NCBI RefSeq assembly: GCF_030709675.1
Contig: NZ_JAUZQD010000002.1
Coordinates: 434,001-498,000, forward strand
Origin: Symbioplanes lichenis
GTDB taxonomy: Bacteria > Actinomycetota > Actinomycetes > Mycobacteriales > Micromonosporaceae
DNA length: 64,000 nt
Direction: 5' to 3'
Under the pieces are notes generated by a model. The model ran no database searches and was not told the DNA's origin. It worked only from the letters and a program-made list of their open reading frames with translations. Shown piece after piece: positions 18,218-26,605 of the stretch; position 1 is the stretch's first letter; the number at the start of each line of letters is the position of its first letter. The position numbers and the translations under genes were made by a program.

Positions 18218-18847
18218 TCAGGCGGCCGCGCCCCGCAGGATCAGGTCGACCAGCGCCTCGGCGTACCCCTCGCGCTTGACCCGGGGGTTGAAGTTGAAGA
18301 CGTTCTGGGCCATCGACGGCGCCGTGAGCAGCAGCAGCGTCAGCTCGAGATCCAGGTCGGGCCGCAGCTCGCCGTTGTCGACGCCGCGCTGCAGGACCTC
18401 GCGCATCACCTTGCGGCGCGGCTCGAGGATCGCCTGGTAGACGGCGTGCATCTCCGGGTTGCGGACCGCCTGCGGGATGAGGCAGGCGGCGGCCTTGCTG
18501 TAGTGCTCGCTCTTCTTGGTGTGCGGCGGGGCGACCAGCGCGATCAGGTCCTCGCGCACCGAGATGCCGGCGGGGGCCGGGGGCGGGCCCTTCATCCGGG
18601 CCGCGGCGTCGATCAGCAGGGCCTCCTTGTTGGGCCACCGCCGGTAGATCGTCGCCTTGCCCACCCCCGCGCGCGCCGCGACCGCCTCCATCGAGATCGC
18701 GTCCGCGCTCTGGCCCTCGCTCAGCAACGTGATCAGCGCCTCGATGATGGCGTCGTCGGCGCGCGCGTCGCGGGGCCGCCCCAGGGACTTGCGCCCCGGG
18801 TCGGCTCCCGCGTCCACGCCGGCCGTCGTCATACGCTCCATTGTCAC
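18218..18847 (-). CDS. TetR-family repressor of the MFS gene
   Basis: A 209-residue TetR regulator with GTG start (an ATG two codons later is possible). The HTH lies at residues about 28-72 (ISMEAVAARAGVGKATIYRRWPNKEALL), followed by a TetR_C-type ligand domain. It is the second gene of an operon with the MFS exporter, 30 bases downstream on the same strand. The two identical-architecture palindromes before the exporter are its probable operators, giving drug-induced expression of both genes. The order exporter-then-repressor implies autoregulation. Confidence 0.92.
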   Translation of the reverse strand: MTMERMTTAGVDAGADPGRKSLGRPRDARADDAIIEALITLLSEGQSADAISMEAVAARAGVGKATIYRRWPNKEALLIDAAARMKGPPPAPAGISVREDLIALVAPPHTKKSEHYSKAAACLIPQAVRNPEMHAVYQAILEPRRKVMREVLQRGVDNGELRPDLDLELTLLLLTAPSMAQNVFNFNPRVKREGYAEALVDLILRGAAA

Positions 18848-18877
18848 CGAGCCTTTACGCGACGGCCACGCGGGGCG

Positions 18878-20458
18878 TCACGAGTTGATCAACTCCACAC
18901 CCTGCTCCTCGGCGAGGCCCTCCGCCGAGGTGGGCGCCGGCGCGGTGGCGGGCCGGCGACCGGGCAGCCAGAGCAGCGCGACCAGGGCTCCGAGCAGGGC
19001 GACCACGACACCACCGGCCGCCGACCAGTGCAGCGCCGTCATGAAGGCGTCGTCGGCCTGGGAGATCAGCCCCGAGCCGGCGGCCCCGGCCTGCTCTGCG
19101 ACACCGTACGCCCCGGAGATCGACTCCCGGGCCGCCTCGCGAGCGGCGTCGGGGAGAGCCGCGGTCGCGTCCTCGACGTCGCCGCGGTACACCGAGGAGA
19201 GGACGGCACCGAGCACGGCCACGCCGAGGGCGCCGCCGACCTGCCGGACGGTGTTGCTGACGGCCGATCCGACGCCGGCCTTCTCCCGGGGGACGGCGGC
19301 CATGATCGACTCGGTCGCCGGGGGCATGACGTTGGCCATGCCGACGCCCATGACGAAGAACAGCGCGCCGACGATCCAGATGGGCGTGCCCGCGCCGACG
19401 AGGATCCAGCCCGCGAGGCCCACGGTGACCAGGAGCAGACCTACGACGCTGACGGCCTTGGGTCCGTACCGCTTGACCATGGCCGCGCTGCGCGGCGCGA
19501 ACACCAGCTGGCCGACCGCGAACGGCACGAACAGCGCGCCGGAGGCCAGCGGGCCGTAGCCCCGGACCAGCTGCAGGTAGAACGCGCTGAAGAACATCGC
19601 GCCCATGCTGGCGAAGAAGATCAGGCCGACCATGCCGGTCGACGCCGAGAACTGCGCGTTCTTGAACAAACGAACATCCAGCGACGGGTAAGCCGTGCGC
19701 AGTTCGTACAACACGAACCCGACGAGGACGATCACCGCGACGGCCAGCGAGCCCCACGCCTGCCAGCGGCCGAAGCCGTCCTCACCGCCGGTGATCACGC
19801 CGTAGGTCAGCAGCGACAGCCCGACCACGGACATGAGCACGCCCGGGATGTCGATGCGGCCCGGCCTGGGGTCCTTCGACTCGGGGACGAGCACCAGCAG
19901 CAGCACGATGCCCGCGATGACGACGGGGACATTGATCAGGAAGACCGAGCCCCACCAGAAGCGCTCGAGCAGCACACCGCCCACGACCGGCCCGATCGCG
20001 GCGGCCAGCCCGACGGCGCCGGCCCAGATGCCGATGGCCCGGGGCCGTTCCTGCGGCGTGAACACGTTCGCGATGATCGACAGCGTCGCCGGCATGACGG
20101 CGGCCGCCCCGAGCCCCATCAGGGCGCGCGCGCCGATGAGCTGGCCGGGGCTCTGCGCGTACGCGGACAGCAGCGAAGCCACGCCGAAGACCGCAAGCCC
20201 GGTGATCAGGGTGACCCGGCGTCCGAGCTGGTCGGCCAGGATGCCGGCGGTGAAGAGCAGACCCGCAAAGACCAGGGTGTACGAGTTGATGGCCCACTCG
20301 AGCTGGCTCTGGCTCGCGCCCAGCCCGCTGCCGGGGTCGGCGATGGTGCGCATGGCGACGTTCAGGACCGTGTTGTCCAGAACCACCACGAGCAGGCTGA
20401 TGACGAGGACGCCGAGAATCGCCCAGCGCCGGGGATGCCCCGTGTGCGTTTCGTCCAT
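18878..20458 (-). CDS. MFS multidrug exporter, DHA2 (EmrB/QacA) family
   Basis: A 526-residue inner-membrane protein with about 14 transmembrane helices. It opens RRWAILGVLVISLLVVVLDNTVLNVAM, where the Asp in helix 1 is the DHA2 motif D1. The loop 2-3 motif is LADQLGRR, and motif C-like sequence appears in helix 5 (GAVGLAAAIGPVVGGVLL). It exports cationic or amphipathic compounds in exchange for protons. ATG start; GGAGAGCACTTCC gives a modest ribosome site. It is co-transcribed with the TetR gene and preceded by two operators. Confidence 0.93.
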   Translation of the reverse strand: MDETHTGHPRRWAILGVLVISLLVVVLDNTVLNVAMRTIADPGSGLGASQSQLEWAINSYTLVFAGLLFTAGILADQLGRRVTLITGLAVFGVASLLSAYAQSPGQLIGARALMGLGAAAVMPATLSIIANVFTPQERPRAIGIWAGAVGLAAAIGPVVGGVLLERFWWGSVFLINVPVVIAGIVLLLVLVPESKDPRPGRIDIPGVLMSVVGLSLLTYGVITGGEDGFGRWQAWGSLAVAVIVLVGFVLYELRTAYPSLDVRLFKNAQFSASTGMVGLIFFASMGAMFFSAFYLQLVRGYGPLASGALFVPFAVGQLVFAPRSAAMVKRYGPKAVSVVGLLLVTVGLAGWILVGAGTPIWIVGALFFVMGVGMANVMPPATESIMAAVPREKAGVGSAVSNTVRQVGGALGVAVLGAVLSSVYRGDVEDATAALPDAAREAARESISGAYGVAEQAGAAGSGLISQADDAFMTALHWSAAGGVVVALLGALVALLWLPGRRPATAPAPTSAEGLAEEQGVELINS

Positions 20459-20488
20459 GGAAGTGCTCTCCCGAGCTCGCGTCAGTTA

Positions 20489-20511
20489 CGATACGGCACA
20501 GTTCCGTATCG
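20489..20511. promoter_or_regulatory. TetR operator 1
   Basis: CGATACGG-N7-CCGTATCG, perfect 8-bp arms. It lies 31-53 bases before the exporter ATG, over the expected transcription start. Confidence 0.85.
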
Positions 20512-20517
20512 CGTCCC

Positions 20518-20546
20518 ACCGTAGGCCGTCCTCTTCCGATACGAAA
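20518..20546 (-). promoter_or_regulatory. Probable MFS promoter between the two operators
   Basis: On the minus strand TTTCGT (20541-20546), 17 bases, TACGGT (20518-20523). The -35 falls in operator 2 and the start point in operator 1, a layout suited to full repression. Confidence 0.45.
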
Positions 20547-20559
20547 CCGTCTCGTATCG
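20537..20559. promoter_or_regulatory. TetR operator 2
   Basis: CGATACGA-N7-TCGTATCG, perfect 8-bp arms with the same 7-bp spacing as operator 1; centres are 48 bp apart. Confidence 0.85.
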
Positions 20560-21093
20560 AATGTGGCGACGGTCACGTGCCCTCGCTGCCCTCACCACCG
20601 GGCCTCGAACTGTCCGGCCGACCCCGTGCAGCTTCCTCTCCGCGTCTATGACCGCCCGCTGCCGCCCGCCGCGCCGCGCGCCGCCCACCGCCGCACCACC
20701 CACCGCGCCGCGCGCCGCTCACCGCCGCTCCACCCACCGCGCAGTGCACCGCTCACCGCCCCAGCCCCACCACGCGGCGCATCGCTCATCGCCGCACCAC
20801 AGTCACCGCACGGCGCATATCCAGCGCGATCCGCGTCGCTTCGGGCCGTGCTGCGCGTTCGCTCACTTCGCTCACGGGCGAGATGAGCGCCACGCGCACC
20901 AGCCGGACACGAAGCAGCCGGCCGGGATCACCTCCCGACCGGCCACGAACGCCCGTAACCACGCCAACCGCCCTGCGCCTGGTGAACTCGGCACCCTGGT
21001 GACCTCAGCCCACGAGTCCGGCCGGCGACACAGAGCCGCCGCCCCGGCAGACAGCTCGTCGAAGCGGGGCCCGCCGACACCGCCCGCGAGCAC
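20560..21093. other. Gene-free stretch with a short 34-bp array
   Basis: No frame with convincing codon use lies between the exporter promoter and the end of the ABC permease gene. It holds the 34-bp array at 20669-20770 and otherwise irregular GC-rich sequence. Confidence 0.55.
20669..20770. repeat. 34-bp tandem array, three copies
   Basis: Units start at 20669, 20703 and 20737; the first two differ at two positions and the third is diverged. Composed of CCGCG/CCACC-rich sequence without a start or stop context. Confidence 0.75.
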
Positions 21094-21951
21094 TCAGCCC
21101 TTCAACCCCGTGAACGTCATCGTCGCGATGAACCGGCGCTGCGCCACGAGAAAGGCGACGATCAACGGGAGCGTCGCGATCACGTTGCCGGCCATCAGCT
21201 GGGACCACTCCGTGCGCCGGGTGCCCTGGAAGCTGGCCAGCCCCACCTGCAGCGTGAACTTCGTGTCGTCCGAGATGGCGATCAGCGGCCACAACAGATC
21301 GTTCCAGCTCGACAGCAACGTGAAGACAGCCAGCGTCGCCAGCGCCGGCCGGGCCAGCGGCAGCACCACGCTCACGAAGGTGCGCAACGCCCCGCAGCCG
21401 TCCAGCCGCGCGGCCTCCTCCAGCTCGACGGGCAGCCCGAGAAAGAACTGGCGCATGAGGAAGATGCCGAACGCCGAGGCCAGCCACGGGACGAAGGCCG
21501 CCGCCAGAGTGTCGACGATGCCGAGCTGGGCGAACATCAGGTACGTCGGGATCATGAGCAGCTGCATCGGGATCATCACCGTGGCGACGATGGCGACGAA
21601 GGCGAGACCCCGCCCGGCGAACTTGAGACGGGCGAAGCCGTACCCCGCCAGGGAGCAGAGGATCAGATGGGAGATGACGGCAACAGCTGAAACGAGCACC
21701 GTGTTGCCGAACCACAGCAAGATGTGCGACTCGCTCAGCAGCTTGGTGTAGCCATCGAAGTGCAGTCCCGACGGGATGAACTTCGGCGGGAACCGGTTGA
21801 TCTCCGACTCGCTCATGAACGATGTGAGCACCATCTGCACAAGTGGCAACACGAAGATGAGCGCGAGCGGCATCAGCAACAGGTGCCACGGGCTGAACGG
21901 CAGGCGCCACGAGCGGGCGGGCGCCGTACGGGTCCCGGAAGACGTTGTCAT
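21094..21951 (-). CDS. Sugar ABC transporter permease (MalG/UgpE type)
   Basis: A 285-residue inner-membrane permease with six transmembrane helices. The ATPase-contact EAA loop is visible as ELEEAARLDGCGALRTFVSVVLPLARPAL (residues about 180-205). Family marks also include the C-terminal AQRRFIATMTFTGLKG. It pairs with the upstream permease; the ATG overlaps that gene's stop by one base. The cytoplasmic ATPase is not encoded here; actinobacteria often share one MsiK-type ATPase among several such importers. Confidence 0.94.
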   Translation of the reverse strand: MTTSSGTRTAPARSWRLPFSPWHLLLMPLALIFVLPLVQMVLTSFMSESEINRFPPKFIPSGLHFDGYTKLLSESHILLWFGNTVLVSAVAVISHLILCSLAGYGFARLKFAGRGLAFVAIVATVMIPMQLLMIPTYLMFAQLGIVDTLAAAFVPWLASAFGIFLMRQFFLGLPVELEEAARLDGCGALRTFVSVVLPLARPALATLAVFTLLSSWNDLLWPLIAISDDTKFTLQVGLASFQGTRRTEWSQLMAGNVIATLPLIVAFLVAQRRFIATMTFTGLKG

Positions 21952-22895
21952 CAGAAGGCCTCCGATCCCGAGCGCCGGCTGTACCAGAAGACGCTGAGCG
22001 TGAGCACCATCGTCACCGCGAAGAGCAGGTAGGCGAGCGCGGCCCCGTACCCCAGGCGCTGGGTCTGGAACGCCAGCTCGTAGATGTAGTAGACGACGGT
22101 CTGCGTGCTGTTCATCGGGCCGCCGCGCGTCGTCGTGTAGATCAGGTCGAAGAGCTGCATCGCCGTGATGGTCTGCCAGATCGCGGTGAACACTGTCACC
22201 GGACGCAGTTCCGGCAGCGTGATGTGCCAGAAGACGCGCAGCTTCGACGCACCGTCCACGGTGGCCGCCTCGACCAGCTCGTGCGGGATGTCCTGCAGCG
22301 CGGCGAGGTAGATGACCGCGCAGAAGCCGACCTCACCCCACAACGCGATGACGCAGATGACCAGCAGCGCCTGCCCCGGACTCTCGAGGAACCCCTGCGC
22401 GGGCAGTCCGAGCCGCCGCAACACCTCGTTGGCGGCGCCGAACTGCGGGTTGAAGACGTAGCCGGCGAGGATGCCCGTGGCGGCGGCGGACGCCACGTAC
22501 GGAACGAAGATGCACGTTCGATAGAAACCGATCAGCCGGATCTTCTGGTTCAGCGCGATCGCGATGAGCAGACCGAGCATGATCGATCCGGGTACGAACA
22601 AAACAGTCAGCAGCAACGTGTGCTGCGCGGCGGCCGCGGCGTCGGGATCCTGGGCGATGCGCTGATAGTTGTCCCAGCCCAGCGGCTTCGCCGGCGCGAT
22701 GCCGTTCCATCTGGTGCGCGAGATGAAGAACGCCCACACGGCCGGGAAGATCGACAGGCCGACCACCAGAACCGTCGCCGGAGCCGCGAAACCCCAGCCA
22801 GTGAGGGTGCGGCGCAGGGCTCGGCCGCGGCGGCGGGCCGCGGGGGCGGTGCCCTTCGGCGGAGTACGGGGGGTCGCGGCGAAGGTGATCGTCAT
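21951..22895 (-). CDS. Sugar ABC transporter permease (MalF/UgpA type)
   Basis: A 314-residue inner-membrane permease with six transmembrane helices after a basic N-terminus. The EAA loop reads ELVEAATVDGASKLRVFWHITLPELRP (residues about 208-234). The end LTLSVFWYSRRSG is typical. It sits between the binding-protein gene (TAATG overlap) and the second permease gene, so the three are translationally coupled. Confidence 0.94.
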   Translation of the reverse strand: MTITFAATPRTPPKGTAPAARRRGRALRRTLTGWGFAAPATVLVVGLSIFPAVWAFFISRTRWNGIAPAKPLGWDNYQRIAQDPDAAAAAQHTLLLTVLFVPGSIMLGLLIAIALNQKIRLIGFYRTCIFVPYVASAAATGILAGYVFNPQFGAANEVLRRLGLPAQGFLESPGQALLVICVIALWGEVGFCAVIYLAALQDIPHELVEAATVDGASKLRVFWHITLPELRPVTVFTAIWQTITAMQLFDLIYTTTRGGPMNSTQTVVYYIYELAFQTQRLGYGAALAYLLFAVTMVLTLSVFWYSRRSGSEAF

Positions 22896-24223
22896 TACTC
22901 CTCCAGCACCCCGGCCGACTTGCTCGCCGCCTCGTCGAGAGCCTCTTTGGGCTGCTTGGCGCCCTGCAGCACCTGCGCGATCGCGTCGCCGACATTGCGG
23001 CTCATCGTCTCGTACCCGGCGACGGTCGGCCGGGCCTGCTTGGCGTTCGCGAGGTTGTCGAAGAACTTCTGCCCGCCCGGATACTCTTTGACGTACTCAG
23101 CGAACTGCGGCGTGTCCTTCTCACTCGTGCGCAGCGGCAGGTTGCCGACGGCGAGGTTCCACTTCGCGTCCGTCCCGGCGCTGGTCAGCCACTTGATGAA
23201 CTCGCGGGCCGCCCCGGCGCGATTGGCGTCGTCGTGGTCGAAGAGCACCCAGAGATCCGGCCCGGAGACCGTCTGATGGTCGCCGTTCACGCCCGGGAGC
23301 GCCGTCACGCCGTACTCGAGCTTGGCTTGTTTGATCTCGAGCAGCGACCAGGGACCGGACAGCATCATCGCGATGTGACCGCTGTTGAACAGGCCGGGGT
23401 ACTTCTCGTCGGTCTGGTCGAGGTACATGGACTTGTCGTCGACCGCGATCGCGCGCAGCGTCTCGAGCGCCTTGACGCCGGCGTCGGAGTTGAACGCCGG
23501 CTTCTTGCCGTCGAGGATCTGGCCGCCGTTCTGCCACAGCAACGGCCACAGGTGCCAGGTCGTGTCCTCACTGCCGGAGACTGAGTACGTCGTTCCGTAC
23601 GTGTTCGTGGCCGGATCGGTCAGCTTCTTCGCCGCCGCCCGGAAGTCGTCCCACGACCAGTCATCCGTCGGATAGGCAACGCCCTTCGCGTCGAACAGCT
23701 TCTTGTTGTAGATGAGCGCCAAGTTGTCCACAAGCGCCGGAACGCCGATGACTTTCCCGTCGGCTGTCGCTGTCACCCGGGCGGCTTCCGGCATCTCGTC
23801 CCACTTGAACGAGGCGTCCGCGACATAGTCGGTCAGATCCTGCGTACGGCCGCTCGCGCCGAGTTCGCCCGCCCAGCTCCCGAACGCGTACGAGATGTCG
23901 GGGTAACTGCCCCCGGCGAAGCCGGCCGAGAGCTTGGTCAGCAGGTCGTCGGTGGTCGGAGCGCCGGTGGACGTCTTGATCGTGACGTTGGGGTGGGCGG
24001 CGTGGTACTCGGCCGCCAGCCCCTCGGCCACCTTCTCGGCGTCCTCCGTCTGCCCCGTCCACCAGGTGAGAGTCACCGCGGCGGACGGGTCGAAGCCCTC
24101 CGCCGCGTCCTTGCCGTCCCCGCCTGTGCCACTCATGCTGCAGGCCGACAGCGTCACCATCGCGCTCGCGGCGGCCGCCAGGGCCGTGCGGCGCAGCGAT
24201 CTGGTCACTTTCGTTTTCGTCAC
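22895..24223 (-). CDS. Extracellular sugar-binding lipoprotein of the ABC importer
   Basis: A 442-residue family 1 solute-binding protein. From the GTG reading VTKTKVTRSLRR, the signal peptide ends at the lipobox TLSAC (Cys28), which anchors the mature protein to the membrane outer face. Family sequence follows: AVTLTWWTGQTED, FAGGSYPDISYAFG, GVPALVDNLALIYNKKLF, and NSGHIAMMLSGPW near residue 300. It captures an oligosaccharide and feeds the two permeases. A longer upstream frame lacks a sensible start. GAGGTTCTCC precedes the GTG. Upstream is a 28-bp tandem array. Confidence 0.94.
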   Translation of the reverse strand: MTKTKVTRSLRRTALAAAASAMVTLSACSMSGTGGDGKDAAEGFDPSAAVTLTWWTGQTEDAEKVAEGLAAEYHAAHPNVTIKTSTGAPTTDDLLTKLSAGFAGGSYPDISYAFGSWAGELGASGRTQDLTDYVADASFKWDEMPEAARVTATADGKVIGVPALVDNLALIYNKKLFDAKGVAYPTDDWSWDDFRAAAKKLTDPATNTYGTTYSVSGSEDTTWHLWPLLWQNGGQILDGKKPAFNSDAGVKALETLRAIAVDDKSMYLDQTDEKYPGLFNSGHIAMMLSGPWSLLEIKQAKLEYGVTALPGVNGDHQTVSGPDLWVLFDHDDANRAGAAREFIKWLTSAGTDAKWNLAVGNLPLRTSEKDTPQFAEYVKEYPGGQKFFDNLANAKQARPTVAGYETMSRNVGDAIAQVLQGAKQPKEALDEAASKSAGVLEE

Positions 24224-24684
24224 CGGAGAACCTCGATCCTTCGCAGGGACGGACCGGCCCGGGCTGCCGCGAGCCGATCGCGGGGTGCCCGGCGCTGTGC
24301 CGGGCTGGGTGCGCAGGGTGCCGAGCGGGGTGCGCGCGGCCGGCACGGTGCCGGGTCATTCGCGGACCGCTCGGCCGGAGTGCCGGACGGGGGTGTTGTC
24401 CGGCGCGGGCCGGGGGCGTGACCGCCCGGCGGGCTTGCTCGGGCGGGGTGCACCTGGACGTTCACTCAGGCGGAGTGCGACCTGCGCGTTCGCTCAGGCG
24501 GAGTGCGACCTGCGCGTTCGCTCAGGCGGGGTGCGACCTGGACGTTCGCTCAGGCGGGGTGCGACCTGGACGTTCGCTCAGGCGGGGTGCGACCTGCGCG
24601 TTCGCTCAGGCGGGGTGCGGCCGCCCGGCGGGACTGCGCGGGCGGGGTTGCGGCCGTCCGGCGCCGGGCCGGGCGGCGCGCGGG
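24224..24684. other. Spacer between SIS gene and binding-protein gene
   Basis: This 461-bp gap has no gene. It contains the 28-bp array and GC-rich sequence related to its unit on both sides. A promoter for the importer operon should lie between 24224 and the array, but no clear -35/-10 pair is visible. Confidence 0.55.
24443..24609. repeat. 28-bp tandem array, six copies
   Basis: Copies start at 24443 (27 bp), 24470, 24498, 24526, 24554 and 24582. The core is GTTCGCTCAGGCGGGGTGCG with two or three variable positions. There are no unique spacers, so this is not a CRISPR. It runs between the SIS gene and the sugar-binding-protein gene. Confidence 0.92.
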
Positions 24685-25572
24685 TCAGACCGGCTCGGTG
24701 AGCACCACCGAGCGGGTGAGCAGGCGGGGGTGGTCGGGGTCCAGGCCGCGGTGCGCGGCGAGGGCCAGGGCGAAACGCTGGGCGAGCACCAGCTGCGCGA
24801 GCGGGTCACGCTCGTCGCGATACGTGGTCGCACCGGCCGCGCGGCCGGTGTCGTCGAGGTCGGCGGGCACGCCGCCGAAGGAGAACACCAGGCTCTTGCT
24901 GCCTGCGACGGCGACGGGTCCGTGCCGGAAGTCCTTCGCCGGGTACGACTCGGAGTACGCCTGCGCCGCCTCGCGAACCTTGAGCGCCGCCTCGTGCGCG
25001 AGCCCGACGGTCCAGCCGGTTCCGAGGAACACAAGGTGCTCGATGCCCGCCGGGTCGGCCGGCAGTGGCGCCTCGAGCGCAGCGCGCCCGTCGGCGGCCA
25101 CGTGCGTCACGTCCTCACCGAAGGCCGCCCGCGCGAGCAGAAGAACAGTGGTCGGAAAGCGCGTTTGCACAACACTCCGCTCATCGGCGAAGTCGAGCAG
25201 AATCCGCGCATCGGAGAGCTCGTCGATCGGCATCCCGTCAACGGCAGTGATCGCAACGCGCCGAGTGCCGGCCGGAACCTGCTGAAGCGCCTCGAGCACC
25301 TCGGTGGACGTCCCGGAACGACTGACGGCGACAACCCGGTCATAGCGCCGGCGCGGGCGGTACTCGGAGGCGCACACCGCGTCGGTCTCGCCGAGCCCGG
25401 CGCCCTCCCGCAGCTCGGCCATGGCCTGCGCGACGAACCAGGACGTCCCGCAACCGATGATCAGCACCCGCTCCCCGGGAGCCGCAACCTCCGCACGAAC
25501 CTCGTCGGCAAGCGGCAGCGCCTCCTCCCACACGGCAGGCTGGCTGGCAATTTCCGCTGACGTGTCGTTCAT
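24685..25572 (-). CDS. SIS-domain sugar-phosphate isomerase/deaminase (AgaS/GlmS-C type)
   Basis: A 295-residue protein with two SIS domains. The first has LIIGCGTSWFVAQAMAEL and VAVSRSGTSTEVLEAL (residues about 35-105); the second has LVFLGTGWTVGLAHEAALKVREAAQ and SYPAKDFRHGP (about 180-225). This matches glucosamine-6-phosphate or tagatose-type isomerases acting on amino-sugar phosphates. It lacks the glutaminase domain of GlmS. It precedes the sugar importer operon on the same strand, so it likely processes the imported sugar. A clear near-leaderless promoter lies before the ATG. Confidence 0.9.
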   Translation of the reverse strand: MNDTSAEIASQPAVWEEALPLADEVRAEVAAPGERVLIIGCGTSWFVAQAMAELREGAGLGETDAVCASEYRPRRRYDRVVAVSRSGTSTEVLEALQQVPAGTRRVAITAVDGMPIDELSDARILLDFADERSVVQTRFPTTVLLLARAAFGEDVTHVAADGRAALEAPLPADPAGIEHLVFLGTGWTVGLAHEAALKVREAAQAYSESYPAKDFRHGPVAVAGSKSLVFSFGGVPADLDDTGRAAGATTYRDERDPLAQLVLAQRFALALAAHRGLDPDHPRLLTRSVVLTEPV

Positions 25573-25580
25573 GTTCGAGG

Positions 25581-25608
25581 ATTATGCTCGTTTGTTTTTG
25601 TTTAACAA
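25581..25608 (-). promoter_or_regulatory. Promoter of the SIS gene, leaderless
   Basis: On the minus strand TTGTTA (25603-25608), 16 bases, CATAAT (25581-25586), then eight bases to the ATG at 25572. The region is strikingly AT-rich for this genome. Confidence 0.7.
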
Positions 25609-25629
25609 GATCCAAACACCAAACGAGCA
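25585..25629. promoter_or_regulatory. Inverted repeat over the SIS promoter
   Basis: TGCTCGTTTG (25585-25594) and CAAACGAGCA (25620-25629) are perfect 10-bp arms flanking the -10 to -35 region. A GTTTGTTTTTGTTT stretch lies inside. Half-site CGTTTG also occurs before the GH4 gene at 34067. Confidence 0.7.
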
Positions 25630-25639
25630 ATCCGCGCTG

Positions 25640-26110
25640 CACGTTTAGTTTCGGATCAACAGCCGACCATTCAGTTCCGAACCAAGTCTCGTCACCTCCG
25701 GGCAGGCCGCCACGTCCCCGACCGAGAGCGGTCGTCCCCCGCCCTCGACCCTCGACGGCCTTGCCACCAAGTCCGCGCACATGGCATTGCGCGCGACCGC
25801 TCACTCGCGCAGCCACGCACACCCACGCGCAGGCTCACTAAGGCGGCGAAGCAGAGCGCAGCGGCTCAGCTGAGATCAACCCGCGCGCGGCGGCCCGATA
25901 CCAGGTAGGGCGCAGCGGCTCAGCTCGGGCCGAACAGCCCGAGGCCGGCAAGGCGTAGCGGCTCAACTCAGGCCGACCTGCGCGAGGCCGACGGAGCGGT
26001 GCGGCGCGCTTGGGCACCTACCGGCTGGGTGGCGCGGGCACCATCTCTAGCGATGCGCGTTCGCTCATTCGCTCTTGTTCGTCCGGACTGCGATATGGCG
26101 CGGTCAGGAC
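25640..26110. other. Gene-free stretch with degenerate repeats
   Basis: No gene is visible. Between about 25850 and 25990 the block GCG(C/T)AGCGGCTCA(G/A)CT recurs three times at uneven spacing (about 55 and 42 bases), a decayed repeat. Confidence 0.5.
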
Positions 26111-26260
26111 GCCCGCGGTCGACCTGCATGCCGTCAGGAGGCGCGCGGTCAAGCTGCATGCCGTCTGGACGCGCGCGGTCGAGCTGCATGCGGTCCGGAG
26201 GCGCACGGTCGAGCTGCGTGCGATCAGGAGGGCTGCGGTCGCGAAGCGTGCGGTCAGGAG
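26111..26260. repeat. 30-bp tandem array containing the DUF2277 stop codon
   Basis: Five exact-length units begin at 26111, 26141, 26171, 26201 and 26231. The last unit includes the real stop of the DUF2277 gene (26254-26256) and its final alanine-serine codons; the same stop-complement TCAGGAG is kept in the units at 26111 and 26201. Confidence 0.9.
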
Positions 26261-26523
26261 GCGTAGCGCTCGCGGGCGCGTTCGCGGGCTTTGGCGGCCT
26301 CGATCTCGCGGTCCTTCGGGGGCGCCGTGGTGACCAGCTCGGCGAGCAGGACCGCGGTGGCCTCGGCGACGGCGGCGACCGCTTTGTCGTAGGCCGCCTG
26401 GTTACGCTGGGACGGCTTGGTCGTGCCGCCGACCTTGCGGACGTATTGGAGGGCGGCGGCCTGCACCTCGTCCGGGGTGGCGGGCGGCTCGAAGTTGTGC
26501 AGCTGACGGATGTTCCGGCACAT
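26254..26523 (-). CDS. DUF2277 family protein
   Basis: An 89-residue protein that matches DUF2277 over its whole length: MCRNIRQLHNFEPPATPDEVQ opens it, then AALQYVRKVGG and a helical Lys/Arg/Glu-rich tail. The conserved Cys2 and His are of unknown purpose. Minus-strand TAAGCT lies seven bases before the ATG, so the transcript is probably leaderless. It diverges from the glycosyltransferase gene. Its stop codon lies in the first unit of a 30-bp array. Confidence 0.92.
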   Translation of the reverse strand: MCRNIRQLHNFEPPATPDEVQAAALQYVRKVGGTTKPSQRNQAAYDKAVAAVAEATAVLLAELVTTAPPKDREIEAAKARERARERYAS

Positions 26524-26530
26524 GGGGGTG

Positions 26531-26536
26531 AGCTTA
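26531..26536 (-). promoter_or_regulatory. -10 of DUF2277 gene
   Basis: TAAGCT on the minus strand, seven bases before the ATG at 26523; leaderless spacing. Confidence 0.55.
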
Positions 26537-26592
26537 ATCCGTCCCGCGCGCGTACCTAGGGACGTGCCGCAGACGATTCAGGACACCCCGGG

Positions 26593-26598
26593 TAGGTT
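26593..26598 (+). promoter_or_regulatory. -10 of the GT39 gene
   Basis: TAGGTT followed by seven bases and GTG at 26606. The spacing decides the start against an upstream in-frame ATG at 26510, which would overlap the divergent DUF2277 start. Confidence 0.65.
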
Positions 26599-26605
26599 CG
26601 CGCCC

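Noticed and set aside
24443..24609. CRISPR array of 28-bp repeats
   Set aside because: The copies abut one another with no unique spacers and there are no cas genes.
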